In this document: in pieces, positions 51,644-62,947 of the stretch
Layout: each line of letters opens with the position of its first letter
How positions within the stretch are numbered: position 1 is the stretch's first letter
Source: Edaphobacter sp. 12200R-103
Lineage (GTDB): Bacteria; Acidobacteriota; Terriglobia; Terriglobales; Acidobacteriaceae
Length of the DNA: 64,000 nucleotides
Direction: 5' to 3'
NCBI RefSeq assembly: GCF_010093025.1
Contig: NZ_CP048114.1
Location: forward strand, 2,108,001 to 2,172,000
Translations under genes and position numbers: made by a program
Notes under the pieces: model-generated
Database searches by the model: none
Told to the model about the DNA's origin: nothing
Seen by the model: only the letters and a program-made list of their open reading frames with translations

Positions 51644-52594
51644 ATGAAGATCGTTCTTCAACAGAAGTCTGGCCTTGGAAATCAACTGTTTCAGTACGCC
51701 GCTGGTCTCTACTTCGCACGAAAGTATTCGGCGCAATTAGAGATCATCCGCGAACCCGAGGAGCGCGCCGTGTCGTTCGGATATCCACGTCCCTTCCTGC
51801 TTTCGAAGTTCCGCATCGCCGCGCCCGTGCGGCAGCGGAACCGATGGGACCAGCTCGTCTGCTCGACCGCAAACTCCAAGCGGATCGTCTCCGATCCTGT
51901 ACGCCTGCTCTCCGGAACCGTGACCCACAAGCCGCACTTCTCCACGGACTGGATCTTCGTCGACGATCTTCCCATCACCACTTCGACGAGAAGCATCTAC
52001 CTCGACGGGTACTTCCAGGCCCATCAGTACGCCGCGGGAGTCGAGGAGCAACTGCGCAGCGAACTCACGCTTCGTGAACCTGCGACGGGGCAGAACCTCG
52101 AGACGCTCAACCAGATGCAAGCCTCGGAGTTCCCCGTCTCGCTGCACGTCCGACGCGGCGACTACACCAAGATCTATGGCGGACGCGACGCCCTTCCGAT
52201 CACGTACTACCAGAACGCCATCGCGGAGATGCAGGCCTACGCCGCCGATCCGACCTTCTTCGTCTTCTCCGACGATATCGCCTTCTGCCGCGAGAACCTT
52301 CCTGCCGCCCCGCGCTATGTCTTCGTCGACCACAACGGACAGGCGGAGGCGCACGAAGACCTTCGCCTGATGTCTGCCTGCCGCCACCACATCATGGCCA
52401 ATAGCAGCTTCTCCTGGTGGGGCGCCTGGCTGAACCCGAACGCCGACAAGATCGTGATTGCACCCAACCGCTGGCTCGATCCCGCGGTTCCCAACCCTGA
52501 CCTGCTGCCTCCATCGTGGAAGCGGATCGCAGCCGATACAGCCATCGACACCCCCACCTGTTCAACCTCAGATGACAGCCTGATAAGGATGTAA
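51644..52594 (+). CDS. GT11 family glycosyltransferase (alpha-1,2-fucosyltransferase-like)
   Basis: The start at ATG 51644 has GGAAAG nine bases upstream; a longer frame from 51602 is not supported. The 316-residue protein has the GT11 landmarks: GLGNQLFQYAAG near residues 10-21 (GNQxFQYA), HVRRGDY in the middle, and NSSFSWWGAWLN near the C-terminus. GT11 enzymes transfer fucose from GDP-fucose to galactose in surface glycans. It lies between ilvB and ilvN and ends 4 bases before ilvN, so it is probably expressed with the branched-chain genes. No GDP-fucose synthesis gene is in the window. Confidence 0.88.
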   Translation: MKIVLQQKSGLGNQLFQYAAGLYFARKYSAQLEIIREPEERAVSFGYPRPFLLSKFRIAAPVRQRNRWDQLVCSTANSKRIVSDPVRLLSGTVTHKPHFSTDWIFVDDLPITTSTRSIYLDGYFQAHQYAAGVEEQLRSELTLREPATGQNLETLNQMQASEFPVSLHVRRGDYTKIYGGRDALPITYYQNAIAEMQAYAADPTFFVFSDDIAFCRENLPAAPRYVFVDHNGQAEAHEDLRLMSACRHHIMANSSFSWWGAWLNPNADKIVIAPNRWLDPAVPNPDLLPPSWKRIAADTAIDTPTCSTSDDSLIRM

Positions 52595-52598
52595 CGAT

Positions 52599-54364
<1,766 letters not shown>

Positions 54365-54381
54365 GCCCGGTTGTCATACAG

Positions 54382-54414
54382 GAAGCCCGGCTCGCGAGCC
54401 GGGCTTCTTTGTTT
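54382..54414 (+). terminator. Terminator closing the leu/ilv cluster
   Basis: GAAGCCCGGCTCG (54382-54394) and CGAGCCGGGCTTC (54395-54407) form a perfect palindrome followed by TTTGTTT. Confidence 0.9.
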
Positions 54415-54441
54415 CACTTTGCGCTTTTTGGAAACACACCG

Positions 54442-55869
54442 ATGAAGACCCCACGCTCCCCCTTCTACGTCACCACACTGATCGCCGGCGCCTTCTTTAT
54501 GGAGAACCTCGACGGCACCATCATCGCCACGGCTCTGCCGCAGATGGCACGCAGCTTCGGCGTGGGCGCTGTTCGCCTGAACATCGGCATGACGGCTTAC
54601 CTGATCACTCTGGCCGTCTTCATCCCCATCAGCGGCTGGGTCGCGGATCGCTTCGGCGCGCGCACCATCTTCGCCTCGGCCATCGGGATCTTCACCTTCG
54701 CCTCGCTCCTCTGCGCCGCGGCTCCCAACCTCACCATCTTCACGCTTACGCGCATCCTGCAAGGCATCGGCGGCTCCATGATGGTGCCGGTTGGACGCCT
54801 CATCGTCCTGCGCTCGACCCCCAAGGACAGGATCGCCCAAGCGATCGCCTACATCAGCTGGCCGGGCCTCGCGGCGCTCGTCATTGGCCCTCCTATCGGC
54901 GGCTTCATCACCACGTACTTCTCCTGGCACTGGATCTTTCTGCTCAATCTTCCTATCGGCCTCATCGCGTTGGTGCTGACGATCCTCTGGATTGAGAACA
55001 CCCGCTCCGACGAAAAGCATCCACTCGATTGGATCACCTTCATGTTCGCCGGTGCTGCATCTACCGGTGTCGTCTACGCATTGGAGACGCTCGGCGGCGG
55101 CGAGGGCCAGTGGAAGATGGCAGTCGTAGTCCTCGTCCTCAGCCTCTTCAGCGGCTACCTTGCGGTCGTGACCGCACGGCGCAACCCGGTCTCGATGATC
55201 GATCTCGAGTCCATGCAGTTGAAGTCCTACCGCCTCAGCGTCTACAGTGCGAGCGTCTTTCGGGTCGCCGTTGGCGTTCTTCCCTTTCTGCTGCCGCTGA
55301 TGTTTCAGGTGGCGTTTGGGTTGAGCGCCTTCAAGTCCGGCCTTTACCTGCTCGCGCTCTTCGGCGGCGACTTCAGCATGAAGTCCATCGTGCTGCCCGT
55401 CCTTCGACGCTTCGGCTTCCGCCGCCTGCTGATCTTCAACGGCATCATCGTCGCTGTGTCCGTCGCCCTGTGCGCTACCTTTACGCCGCACACCGCTCCA
55501 GCGCTCATCGCCGCTCTGCTCTTCTTCCACGGAGCCGCCCGCTCGCTCGAATTCACCTGCATGACGACGCTGGCTTATGCGGAAATTCCGCCCGAGCGCA
55601 TGTCCCGCGCCAACGGCTTCCTTTCCGCTGTTATGCAGCTCTCCATGGGCATGGGAGTCGCCGTCGGCGCCGTCATGCTCCGCCTGATCGCACGCGCCAG
55701 CGGACACCTGCCCGCCAACCCGCACCTCCTCGACTTCCAGCTTGCGATCCTGTTCACCTCAGTGCTCGCCCTGGCTCCGGCCATCGAAGCCATGGGGCTT
55801 CCGCGCAACGCCGGCGCGATGACGAGCGGGCACTACTCCGATCCCGATCTCGAGTTTCCGGCCGCATAG
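54442..55869 (+). CDS. DHA2-like MFS transporter
   Basis: ATG 54442 has GGAAA eight bases upstream; the longer frame to 54106 overlaps ilvC and is not real. The 475-residue inner-membrane protein carries the DHA2-type signature MENLDGTIIATALPQMA (20-36), RFGART in the loop after the second helix, and WHWIFLLNLPIG, typical for this group. About 12-14 membrane segments are predicted. Substrate is unknown. It is 55 bases upstream of a sulfatase gene on the same strand, so the pair may be an operon. Confidence 0.9.
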   Translation: MKTPRSPFYVTTLIAGAFFMENLDGTIIATALPQMARSFGVGAVRLNIGMTAYLITLAVFIPISGWVADRFGARTIFASAIGIFTFASLLCAAAPNLTIFTLTRILQGIGGSMMVPVGRLIVLRSTPKDRIAQAIAYISWPGLAALVIGPPIGGFITTYFSWHWIFLLNLPIGLIALVLTILWIENTRSDEKHPLDWITFMFAGAASTGVVYALETLGGGEGQWKMAVVVLVLSLFSGYLAVVTARRNPVSMIDLESMQLKSYRLSVYSASVFRVAVGVLPFLLPLMFQVAFGLSAFKSGLYLLALFGGDFSMKSIVLPVLRRFGFRRLLIFNGIIVAVSVALCATFTPHTAPALIAALLFFHGAARSLEFTCMTTLAYAEIPPERMSRANGFLSAVMQLSMGMGVAVGAVMLRLIARASGHLPANPHLLDFQLAILFTSVLALAPAIEAMGLPRNAGAMTSGHYSDPDLEFPAA

Positions 55870-55924
55870 CTCGGCTCGAAGATCGCACGCACAAGCTGCG
55901 ATTCCTCGCGTACGATGATCTGCG

Positions 55925-57460
55925 ATGAACCGCCGACAGTTTCTCCAGACTCTCAGCGCAGCCACAGCCACTGGCCTGCTCGGTGCAGCAAAGCCTGCCG
56001 CTCAGCCCAACATCGTCTTCATCTATGCGGACGATCTCGGCTACGGCGACGTAAGCTGCTACGGCGCAAAGTCCGTCCACACGCCCAACATCGACTCGCT
56101 CGCAGCCGAAGGCCTGCGCTTCACCGATGCCCATGCGACCTCGGCCACCTGCACGCCTTCGCGCTACTCCGTGATGACCGGCCAGTACGCCTGGCGCAAG
56201 CCGGGCACAGGCGTGCTTCCCGGCGACGCCTCGCTCATCATCGACACCGACCGCCTCACGCTGCCCGAGCTGCTGAAGCGAAGCGGCTACCGGACCGGCA
56301 TCGTAGGCAAATGGCACCTGGGCCTGGGCCGCGGAGAGATCAACTGGAACTCCGACATCACCCCCGGTCCAAACGAACTCGGCTTCGACTACTCCTTCAT
56401 CATTCCGGCGACACCCGACCGCGTCCCCTGCGTCTTCGTGGAGAACCATCGGGTCGTCAATCTCGATGCCAAAGATCCCATTCACATCAGCTACAAGCAG
56501 CCGTTTCCCAATGAAAAAACGGGCCGGGCAAATCCCGAGTTGCTGAAGATGAAGCCGAGCCACGGCCACGATATGGCCATCGTCGATGGCGTCAGCCGGA
56601 TCGGATACATGGAAGGTGGCAAATCGGCTCTGTGGGTCGATGAGGATATAGCGGATACCCTCTCAGCCAAAGCCGTCCGCTTCATCGAACAAAGCGCTAA
56701 GGAGAGCAGCGGGCAGCCCTTCTTTCTCTACTATCCCGCGCATGACATTCACGTACCCAGGCTTCCAAACAAACGCTTTCAAGGCAAAACCTCCATGGGG
56801 CCGCGCGGCGACGCGATCGCTGAGCTTGACTGGTGCGTAGGGCGCATCCTGAATACGCTCAAAAAGAATGGCCTCACACAGAACACCCTGATCGTCTTCT
56901 CCAGCGACAACGGTCCGGTGGTAGACGATGGCTACCAGGATCAATCGGTTGAAAAGCTCGGCTCCCACAAACCCTCGGGAATCTATCGCGGCGGTAAGTA
57001 CAGCAACTTCGCCGGAGGCACTCGCGTTCCCTTTCTCGTAAAGTGGCCGGACCACGTAAAACCAGCAACGACATCAGACGCCCTGGTCGATCAGATCGAC
57101 CTGTTCGCCTCGTTCGCAACATTGACGCATCAGTCTCTTGCTCATAACGATGCTCCTGATAGCGTAGATATTCTTCCGGCACTTCTCGGAAGATCCTCTA
57201 CCGGCCGTCAGTCGCTGGTGGAAGAGGCAGACGTGCTTGCCCTAGTGCAGGGGGAGTGGAAGCTGATTGAGGGCAGCAATAAGCCGGCATATAACGAAAA
57301 TACCCGGACAGAGCTGGGTAATGCGCTGCAACCGCAGCTCTATCATCGGATCAGCGATCCGGAGGAGCATCATGATGTCGCCGCTCTTCATCCCGATATC
57401 GTAAAAAGGATGATCGCGACCCTGAACCAGATCCGCTCCGAAGGCCGCAGCCGCCGATAG
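55925..57460 (+). CDS. Tat-exported arylsulfatase
   Basis: The 511-residue protein has a Tat signal (NRRQFLQTLSAATATGLLG) and canonical type I sulfatase sites: Asp36-Asp37 in YADDLGYGDVSCYG, the formylglycine cysteine Cys76 in C-T-P-S-R, KWHLG and SSDNGP. It should hydrolyse sulfate esters in the periplasm after Cys-to-formylglycine conversion by a maturation enzyme encoded elsewhere. In contrast to the sulfatase at 7.4 kb, all metal ligands visible here are canonical. No obvious ribosome binding site precedes the ATG, so the start could be slightly different or the gene may be translated by coupling with the MFS gene. Confidence 0.92.
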   Translation: MNRRQFLQTLSAATATGLLGAAKPAAQPNIVFIYADDLGYGDVSCYGAKSVHTPNIDSLAAEGLRFTDAHATSATCTPSRYSVMTGQYAWRKPGTGVLPGDASLIIDTDRLTLPELLKRSGYRTGIVGKWHLGLGRGEINWNSDITPGPNELGFDYSFIIPATPDRVPCVFVENHRVVNLDAKDPIHISYKQPFPNEKTGRANPELLKMKPSHGHDMAIVDGVSRIGYMEGGKSALWVDEDIADTLSAKAVRFIEQSAKESSGQPFFLYYPAHDIHVPRLPNKRFQGKTSMGPRGDAIAELDWCVGRILNTLKKNGLTQNTLIVFSSDNGPVVDDGYQDQSVEKLGSHKPSGIYRGGKYSNFAGGTRVPFLVKWPDHVKPATTSDALVDQIDLFASFATLTHQSLAHNDAPDSVDILPALLGRSSTGRQSLVEEADVLALVQGEWKLIEGSNKPAYNENTRTELGNALQPQLYHRISDPEEHHDVAALHPDIVKRMIATLNQIRSEGRSRR

Positions 57461-57637
57461 CGAACATTTTTTCCTGCTTCATATCCCTCCTCCCAGCCTG
57501 CCTTCCTTTCGTCACAAAACAAGACCTGCGGGCGGTGACCGTTTCCAAACGCCTTCCAAAACCTGTCACAATGGATCAGGGTCGCTTTTTTCCGTTTCGT
57601 CAGCCACTGCCCATGACGGCAGAAGGAGAATCTCAGC

Positions 57638-59131
57638 ATGGCCGCCCCCAGCAGTTACGAAGCTATCCTTCCCCATCAGCTCGGGCTTCAGGTCTTTATC
57701 GCTCCTCCAAAGCATCCCACTCCGCTGCAGGAGATTATCGCGGCGCTTCGAACCATCCCAGCTCTGGATGGCCTGACAGAAGAGGAGTACAGTTGGTTCG
57801 CCACCCACGGCATCGAGCGCGTCGGCGAAGACGGCGCGATGGTCTTTGCGGAAGGCTCTCCCTGCGATCGCATGGTCTTCATCCTCAAGGGTGAGGTCCA
57901 CGTCCGTCGTCACAACGCCGGCCCCATGGCGCTTTGGATTGGCCGCGCTGGAGCCATGACCGGCAAGCTGCCCTTCTCGCGCATGAAGGTTTACGGAGGC
58001 GAGGGCTATCTTGTCGGTGACGGATGGTCGCTCGATATCCACGAAGATCTCTTCCCCGAGATGCTCGCCGCGATTCCCTCGATGACACAACGCTGCGTCT
58101 CCACCATGATGGATCGTGTCCGCGAGGTCACGCGCATGGAGCAGCAGGCGGAAAAGCTCGGCGCGCTCGGCAAGCTCGCGGCCAACCTCGCGCACGAGCT
58201 CAACAATCCTGCATCCGCGGCCCAGCGTTCAGCCTCCAGCCTCTTCTCCGAACTACGCCAGTACGGCGACCAGAAGTATCGGTTGGGAAATCTTTGCCTG
58301 TCGGACGCCCAGACTTCGCAATACCGCTCCTGGGTGGCCAGGACACGATCGACGCTCGCAGAACGGGAGGCTATTCAGGGAGTTCCTGATGCCCTGGCCA
58401 TCAGCGATCGCGAGGGCGATCTGATTCGCTGGCTGGAGGAGCACAACATCTCCAATCCCTGGGCGATTGCTCCCTCCCTCGCGGAGACCGGCATCGCAGC
58501 GTCGCAGCTTGACGAGCTCGCCGGCATCGTCACCACCGAGGCGCTGCCCGTCGCCGTCGCAACCTTCGCCAGCTCCCTGCGCGTGGAGCGCATGGCAGAG
58601 ACCGTCGTCAACTCGACCGTGCGCATCTTCGACCTGATCCGCGCCATCAAGGATTACTCCTACATGGACCAGGCGCCGATCCAGGACATCGACATCGCTC
58701 AGTCGCTGGAGAATACGCTGGCGATGTTCAAATCGCGTCTCCAGGACGTTCACGTCATCACGGAGTTCGATCCCGAACTTCCGTCTGTCGCGGGCTACGG
58801 ACGCGAGCTCAATCAGGTGTGGACCGCGCTGATCGAAAACGCGCTCGATGCCATGAAAGAGAAGGGCACGCTACGCGTCTGTACGCGCCTGCAGGGAGGT
58901 ATGGCCTTTGTCGAGGTCTGGGATACCGGCCCCGGAATCGATCCCGAACTGAAGAGCCGCATCTTCGAGCCCTTCTACACCACCAAGGCTCCCGGCCGCG
59001 GTCTCGGACTCGGACTCGATACAGTACAACGCATCCTGGAGCGCCACTCCGGCTACATCCAGGTAGACTCCAGGCCCGGTAGCACCTGCTTCCAGGTACG
59101 CCTTCCACTCGAACAAGCCCAGGCGTATTAG
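57638..59131 (+). CDS. Cyclic-nucleotide-binding-domain histidine kinase
   Basis: AGAAGGAGAAT precedes the ATG. The 497-residue soluble protein has a cNMP-binding-like domain at about 45-160 (FAEGSPCDRMVFILKGEVHVRR, 70-91), then a dimerisation/H-box with His186 in NLAHELNNPASAAQRS, and a HATPase domain with the N box (NQVWTALIENALDAM, 392-406), DTGPGID (429-435) and GRGLGLGLDTV. About 200 residues separate His186 from the N box, far more than usual, because of an inserted helical segment (about 205-345). The arginine that binds the cyclic-nucleotide phosphate is not evident, so ligand binding is uncertain. No response regulator is adjacent. Confidence 0.9.
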   Translation: MAAPSSYEAILPHQLGLQVFIAPPKHPTPLQEIIAALRTIPALDGLTEEEYSWFATHGIERVGEDGAMVFAEGSPCDRMVFILKGEVHVRRHNAGPMALWIGRAGAMTGKLPFSRMKVYGGEGYLVGDGWSLDIHEDLFPEMLAAIPSMTQRCVSTMMDRVREVTRMEQQAEKLGALGKLAANLAHELNNPASAAQRSASSLFSELRQYGDQKYRLGNLCLSDAQTSQYRSWVARTRSTLAEREAIQGVPDALAISDREGDLIRWLEEHNISNPWAIAPSLAETGIAASQLDELAGIVTTEALPVAVATFASSLRVERMAETVVNSTVRIFDLIRAIKDYSYMDQAPIQDIDIAQSLENTLAMFKSRLQDVHVITEFDPELPSVAGYGRELNQVWTALIENALDAMKEKGTLRVCTRLQGGMAFVEVWDTGPGIDPELKSRIFEPFYTTKAPGRGLGLGLDTVQRILERHSGYIQVDSRPGSTCFQVRLPLEQAQAY

Positions 59132-59182
59132 CATCAGGTAGCTTGTCGTTGGCATAGACTGGCCGCCCCGAGCAAAAGGTTC

Positions 59183-59217
59183 GTCATCCTGAGCAACGCA
59201 AAGGATCCCTGTATTTC
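59183..59217. repeat. REP-like single arm
   Basis: GTCATCCTGAGCAACGCAAA followed by GGATCCCTGTATTTC is the consensus arm of the family at 7153-7226 and 24433-24496. It lies between the convergent kinase and TonB-dependent receptor genes. Confidence 0.75.
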
Positions 59218-59268
59218 TCCTGTAGCGTCGATCGTGCTCCGAGACGGAATCCTTCCTGCATTCCGCCC

Positions 59269-59303
59269 CAAAAAAAAGAACGCCGCTGCAAGGCGCAGCG
59301 GCG
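59269..59303 (-). terminator. Terminator of the TonB-dependent receptor gene
   Basis: On the minus strand CGCCGCTGC (59303-59295) pairs with GCAGCGGCG (59289-59281), followed by TTCTTTTTTT. Confidence 0.9.
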
Positions 59304-59322
59304 TGAGGCCGTTCTTTGGAAA

Positions 59323-62300
59323 TCAGAACTCAAGTCGCGCACCCAGCTGCAAAAAACGTGCCGGGTACTGGCTTGTAGCTCTGCCAAACGTCGAACTGTT
59401 CAGGCTGGACGAGATACCTCCCAGACTCGCCCGGTTGAAGAGGTTGAAGATCTCCAGGCGCAACTGCAGATTGGCGACCTCGCGAATGCGATTGTTCTTG
59501 AGCAACGCAAAGTCCGTATTCGCGTAGCCGGGATTGCGATAGCCGTTGATGACCTCGTTGCCCTCACCCGGAAGATTCGCAGGTTTTGTAAAGTCGCCGG
59601 CGGAACCGAAGACTCCGGCCGCATTCTTGTTCGCCGTACGGTCTGCATTGCGGCCAAGCTGATGGTTGCGATCCGTAGGAATGCCGTAACCATAGCTCGG
59701 AACATCTGGAAGATCGCTGTTGTTTCCATCGGCGTTATAGTCTCCACCGGCTGAATAGGACGCAGTCTGCAACACGGTAAATGGCGTGCCGCTCTGCAGG
59801 ATCGTGATTGCGCTCGGCTTCCATCCATTCGTCAGATAGTGCAGGAACGCCGGGCCGGTCTTCAGGTTCGGCAGCTCATAGCTGACTGCGAGCGACAGAC
59901 GATTCGGTGCGTCCCAGTTGGAAGGACCCCAATACTGGCTGTAGTTGCCAGTGTTGGACTGCACCGTGGGATAGGTTCCGGCATCGTCATGTGAACTGGA
60001 CCGGGTGTACGAAGCATTGATGAACCCGCGATGCATAAAGCGCCCCTTGAACGAAGCAATAAATGCATTGTAGGTTGAGGTTGGACCGTTGACGGTGTAG
60101 CGAATCGAACCGAAGTTCGTGTTCAGGCGAACGAACTTTCCGTTGTTCTGCACCAGGCTTCCGGGAAAGTTATTGATGTCGACACCGTAGTTCGCATTCG
60201 TCGTTCGCGAGGCGAAACCGGTGAACAGATCGTTCGAGTGCGATCCTGAATACCCTACGGCAACCGAGTAGTTATTCGTAATTCCGTGCTCGAGCGTAAC
60301 CGTGTAGTTGAGCGTATTCGAGGCCTTCAGGTTGGGATCGTTCCCGCCGGCGCTTACCTGCAGGCCCTGGATTCCGCCGTGGTCGTTGAGGGTATAGCCC
60401 TTGAAATCCGGATAGGTAAATCCAAAGGGATACGTGTCGCTGGTTCCAACGCTATAGATCGGTTGCGGACCATCCGTATTGCTCTGGAAGGTCACACCCG
60501 CAGGTGCAGGCGGATTCTGAAACTCGTTCTGTACGTTCCCCAGCGTCACCCAGTCGTGATACAGACCAAAGCCGCCGCGGACCATCCACTTTCCCTGACC
60601 AGTAAGATCCCAGGCCACACCTGCGCGAGGGCTCCAGGCTGTGATCGCATGGTTGAAGGCGTGCGAGACCTGCTTCACATATCCGTTGGCCACCTGTTCG
60701 GAGGTCGTGGTCCCCGGACCATAGAAGAAGTTCGCCGCTATCGTCCCCTTCTGCGGAGCAGGATTGCCGAAGTCATCCCACCGGATGCCGTAGGTCAGCG
60801 TCAGGTTCTTATTGATCCTCCAGGTATCCTGCGCGAACAGGCCGATCGTATTGCCATCGAACTGGAAGCTGCCACCGCGCAGACCGGCCTGCTGTCCTGT
60901 CAGCAGATCGAACGATACTCCCGACTCCGAGAAGATCTTGTCCTGAACGAAATCAGCCACTGTTTGGAAAGAGAAGTGCGGCTGCGAATTCATCGGGCCA
61001 AAGAAGGTCAGATTATCCCCTTGAGATCCTTCATAGCCGACACGAAGATTATGCGTGCCGAAGACGTGCGACAGCGTGTCCTTCCACACAAAGTGGTGCT
61101 GTACATAGTTCTCATCCGCCTTGCTGACACCCAGCTGCGTATTCCAGCCCGAGGTCAGCGAGATGATCGGCAGATGGAACGGTCCCGTCGGATTGATCAG
61201 ACCCTCCATGCGCAGCCAGCCGATCGCCGCTTCATTGACGGTGTTGGAGTTAAACGTATGAGTCTCGTTGCCCTGCACCGACCGCACGATATAGTGTTGC
61301 GGCGCATTGTGATCGAGACGCACCGAAGGGCCGCCGATATCGAGACGGGTCTGATAGTAGTTCCCGTAGATGCGGTCCTTTGTAAAGACCTTGTCCAGAC
61401 GCGCATTCCACTGCAGAGCGTCGCGATAGTTAGTCGCTGCCAGCACGCCCTGATCTACTACCGGCATCGAACACGGAATGTTCGCCGCCGCCGCCGTACC
61501 GCATGTCGTCTTGAACAGCGATGCTCCCGTCTGCGCCACTCCCGTAGTCGTCGCATTCACCGCGGGGTACTTCGACAGCAGGTCCACACCGACGGAGTTC
61601 GGCCAGTTCTGCTTCGCCCAGGCAATAAACTGCGGGGCTTCATAGGTGACCTGCGAGCTCGACTGCGTCGATGACAGCAGAGGCTCCCATCCCGTGAAGA
61701 AAAACGTGTTCTTCAGGAACGGCACCGGACCGCCCAGCGTGGCCGAGATGTTGCTCGAATGGAATGGCAGCATCTTGTAGGTTTCGCGGGGCTGGAACTG
61801 GGTTCGTGCCGTCAGCCAGTCGGCCGTGTAGTAGTTGCTCGCCACAAAGTGATAGCGGTCCGCTCCCGACCGCGTCGTCATCACCTCAACGATGGAGCTG
61901 CTGCGGCCGTACTCCACATCGAACGTGTTCACCTGAACCGTTGCTTCCTGGATGGTATCGGGATTGGGAACCAGGTTCAGGACGCCCGGCGTAATGTTGC
62001 TGGTGATGTCCAGCCCATCCACCACATACATGTTGCCTACGCTGCTGCGACCGTTTGCGCTGGCCGTCACCTGCGTCTCCGAGCCGTAGTTGTCGGTCGA
62101 TTGTCCATTGCCGCCGCTGCCCTGCACCCCTAGCCCCGTCACACCAGGCGCCAGCGTCACCAGGCCAAGCTGGTTGCGTCCCGGTAAAGGCAGCGAATCG
62201 AGTGCCTCGGTATCGATCGTCAACTGCGTGCGCGACTCTGCCGTATCCAGCACTGGCGCCTGATCGGAGACCTCCACCACCTGCTGCGAAGTAGCAATCG

Positions 62301-62625
62301 CCAGCGTAATAGGAACGTTCATCAACTGTGCTGTCGTCAGCGTAAAGGGGACCTTGCTTGTCCCGAAGCCGGCAGCGGTGGCCGATACAACATAGTTGCC
62401 CGGAGCCAGACTCAGAAACCGGTAGCCGCCGCGCGCATCCGACTCGACTGTCTGCGAGACCTTCGTCGCCGTATTGGTCAACGCCAGCGTAGCTCCGGGA
62501 ACAGCCGCGCCCGTCGCATCCTGCACAGTACCCTGCAGGCTTCCTGAGAACTGCGCCAACGCCCTATGCGAAAAAAACAACACAACGACCAGACCGCTAA
62601 GATGTAGCAGTTTTCGTAAAGACAT
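59323..62625 (-). CDS. TonB-dependent receptor with carboxypeptidase-like regulatory domain (Oar-like)
   Basis: ATG 62625 has AGGAG seven bases upstream, and a signal peptide (about 1-25) follows. The 1100-residue outer-membrane protein has an N-terminal carboxypeptidase regulatory-like/Cna-B fold (GTVQDATGAAVPGATLALTN, 32-51), a plug domain (TQLTIDTEALDSLPLPGRNQ region, then ANGRSSVGNMYVVDGLDITSN), and a long barrel ending RFLQLGARLEF with terminal Phe. This Oar-like architecture is heavily expanded in Acidobacteria and usually linked to oligosaccharide or peptide uptake. The ligand is unknown. The upstream region carries a TTGACA promoter; a strong terminator follows. Confidence 0.92.
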   Translation of the reverse strand: MSLRKLLHLSGLVVVLFFSHRALAQFSGSLQGTVQDATGAAVPGATLALTNTATKVSQTVESDARGGYRFLSLAPGNYVVSATAAGFGTSKVPFTLTTAQLMNVPITLAIATSQQVVEVSDQAPVLDTAESRTQLTIDTEALDSLPLPGRNQLGLVTLAPGVTGLGVQGSGGNGQSTDNYGSETQVTASANGRSSVGNMYVVDGLDITSNITPGVLNLVPNPDTIQEATVQVNTFDVEYGRSSSIVEVMTTRSGADRYHFVASNYYTADWLTARTQFQPRETYKMLPFHSSNISATLGGPVPFLKNTFFFTGWEPLLSSTQSSSQVTYEAPQFIAWAKQNWPNSVGVDLLSKYPAVNATTTGVAQTGASLFKTTCGTAAAANIPCSMPVVDQGVLAATNYRDALQWNARLDKVFTKDRIYGNYYQTRLDIGGPSVRLDHNAPQHYIVRSVQGNETHTFNSNTVNEAAIGWLRMEGLINPTGPFHLPIISLTSGWNTQLGVSKADENYVQHHFVWKDTLSHVFGTHNLRVGYEGSQGDNLTFFGPMNSQPHFSFQTVADFVQDKIFSESGVSFDLLTGQQAGLRGGSFQFDGNTIGLFAQDTWRINKNLTLTYGIRWDDFGNPAPQKGTIAANFFYGPGTTTSEQVANGYVKQVSHAFNHAITAWSPRAGVAWDLTGQGKWMVRGGFGLYHDWVTLGNVQNEFQNPPAPAGVTFQSNTDGPQPIYSVGTSDTYPFGFTYPDFKGYTLNDHGGIQGLQVSAGGNDPNLKASNTLNYTVTLEHGITNNYSVAVGYSGSHSNDLFTGFASRTTNANYGVDINNFPGSLVQNNGKFVRLNTNFGSIRYTVNGPTSTYNAFIASFKGRFMHRGFINASYTRSSSHDDAGTYPTVQSNTGNYSQYWGPSNWDAPNRLSLAVSYELPNLKTGPAFLHYLTNGWKPSAITILQSGTPFTVLQTASYSAGGDYNADGNNSDLPDVPSYGYGIPTDRNHQLGRNADRTANKNAAGVFGSAGDFTKPANLPGEGNEVINGYRNPGYANTDFALLKNNRIREVANLQLRLEIFNLFNRASLGGISSSLNSSTFGRATSQYPARFLQLGARLEF

Positions 62626-62947
62626 CACCTTTCTCCTGAAAACAGAACCTGGAGGGGCCGCCTCTGACATGAAGACTCGTCTGGGTTCAGCGCAAGACCC
62701 GGCTCCACGCATGGCGCATGGAAAACTCCACACGCTCACACCGACGGAACAGTATCCGTTTTAATGTTTCATTGTCAATTAATAATTTTTGTAGATCTTA
62801 TATAACTTTCATTTTTACGAAACAGCAAAACCTCTACCTATCTTCTTGCATACAGCTCTGACAGTCCCGTTGAACGTGTCATCTTGAGCGAAGCGTCTCG
62901 CAGCTTCACCGCGATGACAACCCAGCAATTCCGCGCACAAGGCTGGA
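62626..62947 (-). promoter_or_regulatory. Upstream region of the TonB-dependent receptor, with promoter and REP arm
   Basis: A perfect -35 TTGACA (minus strand, 62778-62773) and a weak -10 TACTGT (62754-62749) with 18-bp spacing lie in an AT-rich stretch, predicting a leader of about 115 bases. GTCATC (62878-62883) and GATGAC (62913-62918) bracket a REP-like arm. No gene is seen. Confidence 0.45.
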
